Below are positions 1 to 10,780 of a stretch of 64,000 bases of DNA, one piece after another. The position numbers and the translations under genes are program-made. Origin of the DNA: Puccinia triticina (taxonomy: Eukaryota; Basidiomycota; Pucciniomycetes; Pucciniales; Pucciniaceae). The stretch is from NCBI RefSeq assembly GCF_026914185.1, contig NC_070575.1, positions 3,307,001 through 3,371,000 on the forward strand. The letters run 5' to 3'. Under the pieces are notes generated by a model, which saw only the letters and a program-made list of their open reading frames with translations, did no database searches and was not told where the DNA came from. Within the stretch, counting starts at the first letter, position 1. The number at the start of each line of letters is the position of its first letter.

Positions 1-741
1 ATTGTTGTACTTGGTCTGATTTGACTCCGGGATAGCTAGTCTTGAGCTTCTGGCCTGTAAGAATGGATCGTAAAAATCACAAAAGTTGACAGCTGGCTGC
101 TGGATACTCTACGTGGTACTGGCACCCAGCATACTCGATCTGTTTTTTTTTCAAGAATTCGTAACGGGCATCATTGAATAGTGGATTCGTGTTGCTTAGA
201 ATGGTATTTACTATTCATAAATAACTCGTTGTACTGGCCCTGCTGATGTGACTATTCAGCTCCCAGAGAGGTCGGCAACTCAGTGGATCAGGAAGGATGA
301 ATCAATCAGTCGCTTGAATCGGAGAGCGTTTCGCAAATTACATTTCAATGATCCCCTCCCTGATCAAGTCTGGCACTGTGTTGTGCATCCAGGTGCTTTT
401 CGATCAGGATCCCGGAAGCTCGAGCCGAGTTGATAAAGCAGCTTGGCTCATCTGTGTATGTATGTCCATTTTATTGGAAGGATATTCACCCTTAAAAACT
501 CGGTGAGTGCATAAAGTGTTTTTTAGTATCAGATTATGCTTTCTTTCCAAACAGACTGTCATGAAAGGGCCTTCTTTGCCTTGGAAAACTGTGCAGTAGA
601 TATTAAATAGAGAATCCAACTGGGTTTCGGGACCCATTCCTATGATTCTTTAACTTCGCACCATTCCAACCAGTTGGAATTCATCGACCCCTTTCGAAAC
701 CCCTTTCAAACTCAAGTATACCCCTCCCCCTACATCACGAC
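1..741. other. No recognisable gene
   Basis: Short open frames exist here (a 61-codon frame at 248-433 is the longest on the plus strand) but none resembles a known protein. The stretch directly before 742 probably holds the promoter and leader of the CFEM gene. Confidence 0.4.
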
Positions 742-1527
742 ATGGTACCCGTGCATGTGCAACTTTTGGCGCTTATGGCATTCAACTTGATTTATTCTTA
801 CTGTTCGCCGCCCGGCGGCCACCAAGAATTCGGTATCTTGAACAAGAGAACGCAATCCAATATCCAACGGAACGCCTTGCCACCTTGCGGAGAAAAATGT
901 ATAGCGAAGTCATTATCGGAGACGGCCTCTTGTCATCCGGTTGGTCCTCGCTCTCATACAGAAGACAATCTCTAATCCTCTACTCTAACATTGACCTGTC
1001 TTTTCTTATTAATTGTTTTTTTTTTTTTTTTTTTTCATTAGGCGGATAGCTGGTGCTTATGCCACACCGGACCATGGCAGCTCAAATTGGAACAGTGCTT
1101 TGAAACTACTTGCAGTTCCCCCGTCGATATGCTCACTTCACTAGTTGCCAATCACGATTTTTGTACGAAACTCAGTCCAACTCCAACGAAGCCTCCAAAA
1201 AAGCCACAAACGAACCCTTTCAAATCCTTACCCATTGATTCGAGTCTGCAAAATCAAACCACAACGGCAGCGACGGTTGCACCGCAATCATCTGGAGCAG
1301 AGAAGCCTCGTCCAAATGCCACTGAACTGTTTCACGGAGTAGTAAGCATCTTACTTTCATCCACATACACATATCGTTCTTCGTTTCTCTCTTCTCTCCC
1401 TATATCTAAAACTGAAGTATATGTTGCTGAGTTTCCATCCTGGATTACAAATGCAGTCTTTTAGAAATCAAACTCTGGCACCACATTCCCCTTTCGAATC
1501 TACTTCCTCGGCCTTAATAATTTTTAA
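742..1527 (+). CDS. Secreted CFEM-domain protein, spliced
   Basis: I read three exons: 742-939, 1042-1341 and 1465-1527, about 186 residues. Exon 1 starts MVPVHVQLLALMAF, a signal peptide, and leads into LPPCGEKC. The donor is GTTGGT at 940. The acceptor follows a T-rich tract at 1041 and keeps phase 0 into ADSWCLCH. Together they give the eight-cysteine CFEM pattern (PPC, KC, SC, WC, LC, QC, TC, FC), with an Asp three residues before the fourth Cys, where CFEM proteins bind haem. A Thr/Pro/Ser-rich linker of about 55 residues follows. CFEM proteins are fungal surface or secreted proteins, often GPI-anchored, with roles in haem uptake or host interaction. The third exon (donor GTAAGC at 1342, acceptor TTTTAG) is less certain; reading through instead ends at 1464. 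The tail after Ser-Asn-Ser-Gly is only a weak GPI candidate. No break is visible. Confidence 0.8.
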
Positions 1528-2177
1528 TTTTCATTTGATTTATTTTCATTTGGGGATGTTCGCTTTGATTTTCAACATGACCGAGTAATTGCTTGGATCA
1601 TTTTCTCCAGTTATTTTAAGGTGTGGAGTAAACCATTACAAGGTAGTTCGGGGACGCCCGCAAAAGCGCCCGAAGTTTGGTGATCGATCACATTGTCGTA
1701 CCTCGCGCACCTAACCTAACGCAAGTCCCTTGCTTTGGACCCCTCTACATTTTATGTGCAAAGCGCCCCTCGCGCAAAGCGCAAGCCTCCAATCCAAAGG
1801 AGGGACTTGGGATTAATGTCAACATTTTGGCCTGAGAGCTTTGCATATTGTGGCAGGGAAAATGTTGCCCTCACATTTGCCCCACCTTCCTAAAGAAAAC
1901 ACAACTGACCAAAGGGACTGTTCTATTAGTGTATTAGCAGTCTTATTGTGATTCATCTCTCCTATTAGCATAGCGTTAGAATCACAACTTGTATGTAGTC
2001 ATCTACAGCAGCATAACTTTGTCAATACTTTAAGTAGCTCCTTGTTTTCTTTATATGGTTCTCTAACCAAAAGTATCTCAAGTCCGCTCACTCTTGCTTG
2101 CGCGTCTACATTAAAAATTGGATTTTTTTTCCTGTGTCTGCCACCACCGCCCATTGCTTGCTGCTTGCTTAGGTCTT
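1528..2177. other. Intergenic, no gene seen
   Basis: This stretch has no credible ORF. It contains a run rich in GCGC and AAGCGC motifs around 1655-1810, possibly the remnant of a repeat. The copia 5' LTR begins at its right edge. Confidence 0.4.
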
Positions 2178-2886
2178 TGTTGGATGAAATGTCCACCACA
2201 TGTCACATGTTTTTAATTTCAAATCTCGAATTAAGGCCAGTTAAGGCCCCGTTTGGAGCTGATATAATCCGGGCAATATATGAGTTTTTTTGCCTGACAT
2301 CCTATGTGACATCTGATCAGGTCCGCCAAAGCTTGATCAGATGTCACAAAATTCCAGATTATATCGCGCAAGTATATCAGCTCCAAACGGGGCCTAAACT
2401 TCTAGAACTTTCATCTCAAGCTCTCTCACCGAACATACCCCGAACCATCAAGATCAACCTCCAGACCTTTGACTGAATCCCCTCTGCTTCAAGTCAAGGT
2501 AAAGTCAACATCATCAAGCCTGTGAAACTCAACGCTCATTCCAAACGTGCTATCCATCAGTGCAACTCAGTCAAGTGCAGGCAAAATCCTCAAGATACCA
2601 GAGGATACTTGCTCAGGGGGAGGAGAGGTACTTTGTCCACTCGCTGTTTCTCAAAATCGTGTTCTTCATCAACTCAATGTCTTTTTCATTTCTCCTAGTT
2701 TCTATAATCTCTCATTCTTCATCACCAGCATCAACAGCTTGTCTAGTTAAGAAAACTAAACCCAATAGGTAAACTCCTCCAATGTTCTCACATAGCTTCT
2801 TGTCTTATATTAACCATTGTCTTTGTCAGTTTTACTACCACTGGTTTTAAAGAGTTTGCAATTATAAAAGATCTCTCTGAACTACA
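2178..2886 (+). repeat. Copia 5' LTR (contains a MITE)
   Basis: The LTR starts TGTTGG and ends CTACA, followed by TGGTAGTGAGAG, a plausible tRNA primer-binding site starting TGG. The end matches the related solo LTR at 22281-22855, whose 3' part shares the motif TGGTTTTAA followed by GAGTTTGCAATT. About 150 bp of its length is an inserted MITE (2245-2394). Confidence 0.75.
2245..2394. mobile_element. PIF/Harbinger-type MITE, 150 bp
   Basis: The TIRs are GGCCCCGTTTGGAGCTGATA, 22 bases and perfectly inverted at the right end. They are flanked by TAA at 2242-2244 and 2395-2397. A three-base TAA/TTA target and a GGCCCCGTTTGG-like terminus are typical of Tourist-type MITEs. The interior is itself partly palindromic (a TGATCAGATGTCAC arm). 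Confidence 0.85.
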
Positions 2887-2959
2887 TGGTAGTGAGAGTT
2901 AAATAATTAGCACAACCGCCAGAGATAGAAAACAGGCACAAGCTAAACACTCTGATGAT

Positions 2960-4060
2960 TTGATTGCTCCAAGCAAAATCCGCATCAAAAAACTCAGTCG
3001 CACAAACTATGCGGCCTGGTGCTATCATTTGGAGAAATATCTTAACGGACGGGGCGATGACAATCTTTTGGATCCTAAATTCTATGAGAAACCTCTACCG
3101 AAGAAATTCAAAAAGAGAAACTCGGCCGCTATATCCCTCCTGCTGAGCACGGTCTCCGAAGAGCTACACCCTGAAATCCACACCCACAAAAATTTCATAG
3201 ACGCCTGGAATGCACTAGCGTGAGCGTGTGATAAAGATTCAATTGTGGTCATCTGCGAGAAGCTATTTGAACTTCTTTCCCTCGAATACAACCCGTCCTC
3301 CTCTCTACAATCGCACATTGCTGCCTTCAAAAACCTCAACACGGAACTCCTGGTTCTCACCCAATCCAACAAAGTTCTCATGCAGATATCATCCGGGTTG
3401 TCTGCCGGATTTTTCCTTTGAAGCATCAAACTGGACAAGAAATTATCTGCACAAGTCCAAACCTTGTATTATGTCAAGCCGTTTGACTTGCCTACAGTGT
3501 CTGAATGTATTGGCTTGGAACACATTTGTTGTGGAGGTGATAAAGAAAGTGTCATGACTGCGGGTTCCAAAGGAAAAGGACGATTTTTTAATTCTGGATT
3601 GTCAAGAGGTGGACGCGGTGGCTCACAAGGGCGCAGAGGTTTTTTTGGAGTGGCTCCTACATTTCATACTCATGCAAATCAAGGCTTGTTGATGGAACAA
3701 CACCTGGCCAACTTAGAGAGAGCTCTTGGAGCAAGTCAACTGTCCTCAAATCCCTCCGTGCGCGTGATGTATGACCAAAAACCTCAAGGGTCTACCTCAC
3801 AATCAAACAGCTATGACGCCGGCGAGTCCTGGTTTCACATTGACATTGATCCAGAAACAATCATGACATCAGGTGCAGTCAGAGATACCAAACTGATCTT
3901 TGACACAGGAGCCATTGGATCTGCAGTATGCAACCTCTTGATGCTGTCAGATATCAAAGAAATTCACCACAATAAAATAGCAACATTCTCATCACCTTTC
4001 TTTGCTACTCACTCTGGCACTCTCAAGCTAGGAGATATGAGTATCTCTCCAGTACTCTAC
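2960..4060 (+). pseudogene. Copia gag and aspartic protease (broken)
   Basis: One frame runs through the region with in-frame TGA stops at 3221 and 3419. The start (KIRIKKLSRTNYAAWCYHLEKYL) is typical of copia gag. A Gly/Arg-rich stretch (SRGGRGGSQGRRG) follows. The protease active site reads LIFDTGAIGSAVC, that is DTG+A. The frame is cut at 4060 by the CACTA-like element and resumes at 5242, so that VLY joins VPGASVNVLS, the segment normally found after the protease core. No zinc knuckle was found. The reading frame around the stops is otherwise intact, so decay is recent or moderate. Confidence 0.85.
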
Positions 4061-5238
4061 CACCAGGAAAAAAAAATAGTCACTTGATGACAAGTGACAT
4101 CATGCCAGCTCCAGCGGGCTACCCACTATCTACCCACCATCTACCCACCATCTACCCATCATCTACCCACCATCTAACCACTTTCAGAATTTCCACAGGA
4201 GATCCTCAGTTTTCACTGGGCACCACTGATCCCCATTTCTGGTCAGCTGATACTCAGCTTTAGCTCCAAGCTTATGCTCAGCTTTGTTGCCCAGCTCATG
4301 CTCAGCTTTGTTGCCCAGATTAGAACCAGTCCTGGCCCAGCTGCGTTTCAGCTTTATTCCACTCATGGCTCATCTTAGACTCATACTAGGACTATCATTG
4401 GCCCAGCCAATGCTCAGCTTTGGACCAGTATTGGCTCAGCTGATTTTCAGCTTTGGATAAATCTTGGCCCAGCCAATGCTCAGATTCTGAGTCTGACCAC
4501 TCCTGTAACAGCTTATGCTCATCTGTGGACCAGCCTTGGCTCAGCTGATGCTCAGCTGTGGACCAGCCTTGGCTCAGCTGATGCTCAGCTGTGGACCAGC
4601 CTTGGCTCAGCTGATGCTCAGCTGTGGAACAGCCTTGGATCAGGTGATATTAATCTTTTGAATAGTCTCAAAACATCTGATACTCAGCTTTAGAACAGCC
4701 TTGGCTCAGCCAATGCTCAGCTTTGTACCAGCATTGGCTCAGCTGATGCTCAGCTTTTGAAAAGTTTTGGCCCAGCTGGTTTTAATCTTTGGAACAGTAT
4801 TGTCCCAGCTGATCCTAAGCTCTGCACAAGCCTTTTCCAAGATGATGCTCAGCTTTGGACCATTGTTGGCTAAGCTGATGCTCAGATTTGGAATATTCTT
4901 GGTCCAGCTGACACTTGGATTTGTATCAGGCTTGGAATATCCAATGCTCAGCTGTGGCCCAGGCTCAGCGAATGCTCAGCTGTGGCCCAGGCTCAGCCAA
5001 TGCTCAGCTTTGGCCCAGGCTCAGTCAATGCCTACTGCTCAGCTTATGATGAGCATCAGCTGTTCCTGGGAAAAATTAGGATCAGCTGACTGTGCCACAT
5101 TGAGTGCTCTGGTGCAGTCCTGCAAGCTCTACAAGTGCTGGTGGAGCAGACTTGGAGCAGCGCTGGAGTAGCTCTGGAGCAGAAACCAAAGCTGCATCAT
5201 GTCACTTGCCATCAAGTGACTATTTTTTTTTCCTGGTG
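4061..5238. mobile_element. Non-autonomous CACTA-like element, 1178 bp
   Basis: The inverted ends start CACCAGGAAAAAAAAATAG and continue CACTTGATG, about 46 bases with two or three mismatches. They are flanked by TAC at 4058-4060 and 5239-5241. A three-base target duplication and CAC termini fit the CACTA/EnSpm group. Removing the element and one TAC restores the copia frame exactly (VLY then VPGASV). It encodes no transposase; the interior is almost wholly tandem repeat. Open frames inside it (for example 4767-5171) are by-products of the repeat. Confidence 0.85.
4245..5045. repeat. Degenerate ~33-bp tandem repeat inside the CACTA-like element
   Basis: Units of the type GCTGATGCTCAGCTGTGGAC followed by CAGCCTTGGCTCA recur more than 20 times with substitutions. 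The least diverged run is near 4515-4625, where the 33-base period is exact. CACTA elements often carry subterminal repeats that bind transposase, but here the array fills the interior. Confidence 0.8.
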
Positions 5239-5241
5239 TAC

Positions 5242-5966
5242 GTTCCTGGAGCAAGCGTAAATGTGCTATCTTGTGCTCAAGTCAAAGATCATGGACTGCG
5301 AGTTGTGCACAAGGAAGGAATGTTTCTTGTAAAGTATGGGAATACCGTCATTGAGTCATTCAAAGGTTGAGGTCGCCTATATATTGGATCCAGTGAAGTT
5401 GTCTCCGTCAATGCCGTTCAAGCTTGATCCAGTCAGCCTGCTCAGCAACAAGATTGGCACATTCTCTTGGGCCATCCGTCCAATCAATACTTGAAAATCA
5501 TCCTTGACAAAATTGGCGTGAAGACCACAAGCAATATCCTTGATGCCCAACAGTACTGTGATGTATGTCGTGCTGTTAAACTCAAGCAAACTCCCCACGT
5601 TAATCACATTCCCTCTGCTTCATTACCATTTCAGAAGATACACTTTGACACAATGGAGATCAATACTCCATCAAAACATGGTCTCAAGTATATTCTGGGT
5701 GTAGTCAATGATTTCAGCCAATATGTTCAGATATTTGTTGTTTGATCAAAAACCAAAGTTGAGGGCAAGCTGATGGGATACTTTGAAGAAATCCATAACA
5801 AACTGAATCAGTATCCTGCCTACCTTCATAGCAATCACGGCTCAGAATACAGCTCAAAATCTTTCCTGGAAAACGTTCAATCACTTGGAATGACGCTCTA
5901 ACAAGGCGCCCCATACTCCCCTCAAACCAATGGGGTTGCGGAACACTTTAATTAGACCTTATCAAG
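5242..5966 (+). pseudogene. Copia GAG-pre-integrase and integrase core (broken)
   Basis: The same frame continues from the protease. It shows VPGASVNVLS, then WHILLGHPSNQYL and QQYCDVC, the histidine-cysteine zinc-binding part. The core follows with FDTMEI (first Asp), VVNDFSQ, HSNHGSEY and GAPYSPQTNGVAEHFN (final Glu). In-frame stops lie near 5368, 5425, 5743, 5899 and 5953, and a frameshift follows near 5960. At the usual second catalytic Asp the sequence reads SNHGSEY, so that residue also appears lost. The integrase is inactive. Confidence 0.85.
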
Positions 5967-7911
5967 ATGCGGTGCTTATTAGCTCAATCAAATGTGCCAT
6001 TATGCTATTGGCATGAAGCTGCACTGTACTCCACAGTCCTCATCAACAACTCTCCGCACAAAACACTCAAGTGGGCAACTCCGGCCAAACTCCTTTCTAA
6101 ATCCAACTCCTGCATTGAAACTCAGCGCAAACTTGCTGAATTAATTCCATTCAGAGCTCTCACCTATGTACACCAAAAGACCAAGTCAAAGATTCAACCA
6201 TCTGGTGTTTGGATGACATGCTTGGGGTTTGAGCCATTCTCAGACGCTATGAGGTTTTTGGACAGATCAACTGGTTGTGTAATCCTACGCCGTGACTACA
6301 CTCAGGTTGCACCCAAGAATACATCTGATTTGTACTCCTCCAAGAAATCCGCAGAAGACTTGCCAACAGCGACAAATACTGGATACAACACGTCTGAGTG
6401 GGTTACTCTTCTTGCCCCTACTGCCAACTCAAGCAATATGTCAAGTGATGAAGATGGAGTCCCATCTCAACGCCAAGTTGCACCTCTGCTTCAAAGATTG
6501 ACACCATCAACCCCCGCTCAGCCGTCCAAAGGAAATACAGCCGGTAATGCCCATGGGTCTGCATCATCTGTCACAAACACACCAATATTCCCAGGTTCGT
6601 TTCCAGGTAATACTCAGAACCCTCAGCAAACAAGTTTCAGTCATCCCACTCAGGTCAAGCATGTTACTGCACCACCAGTTACTCAATCATCTCAACCTAA
6701 GCCTGTAGCAACATTGAAATATTTGATCACGGTACCCCCTTGTCCTTGTAAGTCTAACTGGGAATACGTTGTCTGTGACACCAACAACAAAACTCCTAAA
6801 GAAATCAGCAGCAAGATTCCAAAGGACAATATTAATTCTTCTGGCGCTATGCCAGACAGAGGGGACAATGAAGATAATCCGGAGGATGAGGATGACAAGC
6901 AATGCCATTTCATTGCGTTGGTGGACCAAGTGGCTGTCAAGAAAGCTCTAGCGGACGAGAAGGAGCAACCAATTTGGGAAGAAGCAATGTGTAAAGAGTT
7001 TTGGTCTCTCTCATTCCACAACACAGGCATTCTTACGCCTCCGCCGCCAGACAAGAAAATAATTGGAGGAATGTGGCTCCTGTCTTGAAAACAAAATGAA
7101 TACAATGAAGTCTACAAACAGAGGAAAAGATGGGTGGCGTTTGGCAACCACCAAGAATATCAAAAACACTACTGGGACCCCTATGCCTTGGTTGGTTGGA
7201 ATGGGTCATTGAAAATACTTTTCTCTCTGGCTATCAACAAGAATATGAAGATTTGCCAATTTGACGTCAAGGGTGAAATTGACACCTGTGTATGCGCAAC
7301 AAGTGAAAGGATTCAAGGAACCGGGGAAAGAGAATTGGGTCTGGAAAATCAAGAAATTGCTCTACATTACAAAGCAGGCACCACATTACTGGAATGCTCA
7401 TTTGGTAAAAACACTTTGCTCCATTGGCATGTTCCCTTTGAATGTGCCAATGAAAATAAGACGTTGTTTCTGCATATGCATGTAGATGATGGTCTACTTG
7501 TGGGAGAACCAGATGAACCAGTAAAATTGTTCCTGGCCAATCTTCAGGAGATGTACACTCTCAAGATTACCAAAAAACCAACTCAGCATCTTGGATACAC
7601 ACTCAAGTGGTTAGAAAATGGAGAATTGGTCCTACATCACTCAAATATGATACAACAGATAATCAAGGATTTTGGGATGAAGAACAGCAAGAGTGTCAAG
7701 ACGTTAGCGCCGGCAAATATACATGAACTCCTCAATAAATCTGACATCCCATTTGATGTTACCACATTGCAACAGGTGGTTGGAAGTCTAAATCACGTTG
7801 CTTTACATACTCAACCGGATATTCAGTTTACTGTGAACCAGCTGGCCAGATACACTTCAAACCCAACACGCACACATTGGTTTCTAGTGAAGCATCTGCT
7901 ACGGTACTTAT
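5967..7911 (+). pseudogene. Copia integrase tail and reverse transcriptase (broken)
   Basis: From 5967 the frame encodes the end of the integrase (CYWHEAALYSTVLINNSP) and a long Ser/Pro/Thr-rich linker. It then enters the RT with WEEAMCKEFWSL. A TGA at 7086 interrupts the fingers region before KRWVAFGNHQEYQ. Near 7275 sequence is lost within QFDVKG, where AFLxA is expected. The reading moves to another frame (VKGFKEPGKENWVWKIKKLLYITKQAPHYW) and returns near 7440. The catalytic box reads LHMHVDDGLLVG. The thumb and connection end RYTSNPTRTHW before a stop at 7911. All landmarks are in order, so this was a normal copia Pol. Confidence 0.9.
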
Positions 7912-8414
7912 AAGGAACAAAATTGCTTGGACTACACATTTGAAAGACTAATCCAGCAACTTTGGGCGGATCTCACCTGGTCGGATGGGCTGATGCAGAC
8001 CACACCAACATCATGCCATCTCAAAAGTCAATATCAGGATACTTGGTTGAATTTCTAGGAAATCTGGCATGTTGGCTCACAAAGAAGCAGCCGGTTGTTG
8101 CCCGGTCTACCACTGAAGCAGATTTCATTTTGATCAATGTGTGCGCCAAAAAAATTTGCTGGCTGTCAAATTTGATTCAAGAGATGAAGATCACAATAAA
8201 GGCACCAATAATCTTTAATGACAACTCAGGGGTAAATTGTATCAGTCAACAAGCCCAGCTCAATCCAAATTCAAAGCACATTGAAGTAAGATATCAGTAT
8301 GTAAGAGATAAAGTTCAAAAGAAACGTCTAGTCGTCAAGGAAGTTTTGACAAATGAGATGACGGCAGACATTCTCACAAAGGCGCTTGGATTGAACAAGA
8401 TATGCTGCTATTAA
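7912..8414 (+). pseudogene. Copia RNase H
   Basis: In the RT frame, after a stop, the sequence shows LVGWADADHTN, SISGYLVEFLGNLACWLTKK, VARSTTEADF, FNDNSGVNCI and KHIEVRYQYVRDK. These are the conserved blocks of copia RNase H; the usual SSTEAE is STTEAD here. It ends at 8414, about 30 bases before the polypurine tract, as expected for the end of pol. Confidence 0.9.
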
Positions 8415-8446
8415 TCAACTTTACATGGTGCATGAAAATGACATTT

Positions 8447-8499
8447 AGGGGAAGTGTTGGATGAAATGTCCACCACATGTCACATGTTTTTAATTTCAA
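8447..8499 (+). repeat. Polypurine tract and truncated copia 3' LTR
   Basis: AGGGGAAG (8447-8454) lies directly before TGTTGGATGAAATG (8455), the expected plus-strand primer and LTR start. Identity with the 5' LTR stops after 45 bases at 8499. I could not find the rest of the LTR downstream. Confidence 0.8.
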
Positions 8500-9400
8500 T
8501 ATTGTTGTGGCCAACAAATGATAGAGAAAACTATGTGTAGCAGTCCCTTATCAGACCTAGATCAAACTCAAATTCAGCGGAAATGTTTTCATTTTCTTTT
8601 TTTTAGTGGTATTGGTATGGATAGTGGATTGGGAGTGATTATGGCAGCCTGAAGTCAGATAGTGGAAATGAGTACAAAGCTGAGATATGTTTTATATGGT
8701 TTTATATGTTTTTATGAGTGAAATACAGATGACTGAGATGATATGAGCTTTGAGAGAAAACTGATGGTAATTGTGAACTATCCAAAGTGTCTTTGCCCTC
8801 CTCCTTAACCTTCAGTTAAGAACACAAATAGGTTAAGATCACTTTGACTTGTTAAGAGCACAAGGTGGTGATGCTTGCTACTTGACTACTTATATATCCT
8901 CTGAGGTATGAAAGATGTTGATGGGCAACTTGATTGAGATCACACTACTGGATTTACTAGGATTTTGTGACGGAAGCTCTAAGTGAGATGTGTGTTCTGG
9001 TTAGGATTGACTGAGTGGCATGCTCAAACTGAAGGGGGAAGACATTGAAAGATTTCACAAAACTAAGATTTATTTCTTGATTAGAGAGGTCTATCTGGCA
9101 TGTCCAGAGACTGAGAAAGAAATAAATGAGAGGAAACAATAAGTATCTAAGAGCGGGTCTTGGCCGACTCTGGTATAGAAGACAGTAAAAGAATTTGATT
9201 ACTGAGTTGACTGCGGTGCAGCTGAGATCACGTATTCGTGAATAGGACGGAGACGTCTGGATAAGTCAGCTGCTTGAGCAGTCAGTTTGAGTTCTTTGCT
9301 TATGAAGGCCTGGAAAGAGATGAATCTCTTACTTAAGATTGAACAGCAGAGCGCTCAACACAGGCCGATTCAACTTGCAAGACTTCCAGAGCAGATGGAT
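8500..9400. other. Unassigned sequence, probably repeat-derived
   Basis: No gene was recognised. The sequence joins the broken 3' LTR abruptly at 8500 with TGTTGTGGCCAACA, a short palindrome. That may mark the terminus of another element which invaded the LTR. Confidence 0.3.
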
Positions 9401-9404
9401 TCTG

Positions 9405-9841
9405 TTTCATCATTCAGCTCACGGTAAGTCTTCAGCTTTGGTCTGCTAGGCTCTGCAGCAAGTTACTTACCACCTGAGATGGGTTTGGTTATCCTATTGC
9501 TGAGGCTGGAACCTTTACGGTTTGGGTTGGCGTTGGTAACAAGCGTGCTGTAAAGGAGAAGAGATCCTGTCAGCACTGCTTGACCTAGCTGGGACGATAC
9601 AACAATCTTCATACCTTGAGTTTGGCAGAGTTTGTTGGTATTGCTTAGGCTCTTCGTCTTGTGTCAACGTGGCTGAAATGGAGCAGAGAATTAGCGTTAG
9701 CATAATCCATCTGCCTGGGAGCGTCATGCATATGCATGCGCCTGGGGGTCGCGCGGACTCACCTGTCCCCCTTGCGGGGTTAGGGTTCAGTTCCAAGCGC
9801 TTCCTGTGCTCAGGGCCTGAGCCCGAGTCTTGACAGACATG
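9405..9841 (-). pseudogene. Possible spliced exon module of an unknown element
   Basis: On the minus strand a TATATAAGGAGC box is followed by ATG at 9841 (MSVKTRAQAL...), but that frame soon stops. A shifted frame (ELNPNPARGT) continues. It crosses good splice sites: donor GTGAGT at 9762, acceptor TTTCAG at 9673, donor GTATGA at 9614, acceptor TTACAG at 9548, donor GTAAGT at 9470. The joined exons stay open (ATLTQDEEPKQYQQTLPNSS). The stretch around the last donor resembles 24955-25030 on the other strand (GGTnCCAGCCTCAGCAA, then GTAAGT, then TTGCTGCAGAGCC), so both are copies of one repeat family. The product is unknown. Confidence 0.35.
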
Positions 9842-10780
9842 CTCCTTATATAGTAAAAAGTGAGGGATTTTTGCTGGTGGGTGATGAAATGGGAGCTCCG
9901 AGTTGGAGAGAGGAGAGAACAGTGGCCTGAGGAAAAAAGCTCAAGGCCGGGTTTGAGGAAAAAGGAAGCCCAAAAAGAGGGGCAGTCTGCTAGTTTGTGG
10001 GAGGAAAAAGGCTCCGCACTACAAGAGACTCATTGGTCTCAGAAAAAAGGTGCAGAGGAATTATAATTCTTTATTCTATCTATGCTAGTGATATATAACC
10101 TATTACAACTAGGGGCCAGGTTGTGGGACAGAAGATAAAATGCATATGCATCTGCAGGGAAAGGAAAGAGTGTGACAGATGGAGGAGCAGAGAAAGAAGA
10201 GAACAAGCTGTGAAATTCCAACAGTGGGGAAGTCAGTTGAGGGATTTATGCTGGGTTGACTTCTCCTGTGAGGGAGTTTTGCTGCATGGAAGCTTCTATT
10301 GAGGGATTTTAGCTAGTGAGCCATGTCATAAACGTGTGATCCAACATGTGACTGATGATGTCATGTGACTATACAGGGGTACATGTGTACACCTGTATAA
10401 ACTACGCCCTAACTATGTGCTTTTACTTAATTCTATACTATGTACTACCAAATATGATTCTATAGTATTTGATTATGTTGTATCAAAAAACAGTGTAATC
10501 CCAAATAACTTTTGACTGAGTGGAGCTAGCCTAGTGGTTCAAGTGAGTGACTAGGGGTTAAATTACCTGCAGAATCTAATTTTACAATAATACATCCAGA
10601 ATATGCATCCTTCTCATACAGTAAACCATGACTTTATGTAATTTGATACTTGAAACAGATTTGGCATACCACACCGAGAAGTGTGAATTTCTCTTGGCAA
10701 GATGCTCAAAGTCCGGCTTGCCAGGTGTGATGTATTAGGCACGGGCTCCAGCCCCTGCTGCATTGGGAGGCACTTGAGCG
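9842..10780. other. No gene; possible LTR or tRNA-like motifs
   Basis: Nothing coding was recognised. Near 10518-10575, GAGCTAGCCTAGTGGTTCA and AGGGGTTAAATTACC are loosely like tRNA A and B boxes. A similar AGTGAGnnnCTAGG...ACCnGCAGAATC block occurs near 52580-52605, which suggests a shared repeat. Confidence 0.25.

Larger units (their letters stand above)
2178..8499 (+). mobile_element. Decayed Ty1/copia LTR retrotransposon
   Basis: The order is 5' LTR (2178-2886), gag and protease, integrase, reverse transcriptase, RNase H, polypurine tract, and the start of the 3' LTR at 8455. Integrase before RT is the copia order. Both LTRs begin TGTTGGATGAAATGTCC and match for 45 bases. The 3' LTR then diverges, so it is truncated or invaded. 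The coding part has at least seven in-frame stops and three frameshifts, and carries a 1,178-bp insertion at 4061-5238. It cannot be autonomous. A solo LTR of a related family lies at 22281-22855 and fixes the LTR end as CTACA. Confidence 0.9.

Noticed and set aside
9453..9470. Intron GTAAGTAACTTGCTGCAG in the minus-strand module
   Set aside because: At 18 bases it is too short for a fungal intron. If the donor is used, the acceptor must lie further along, near 9402.
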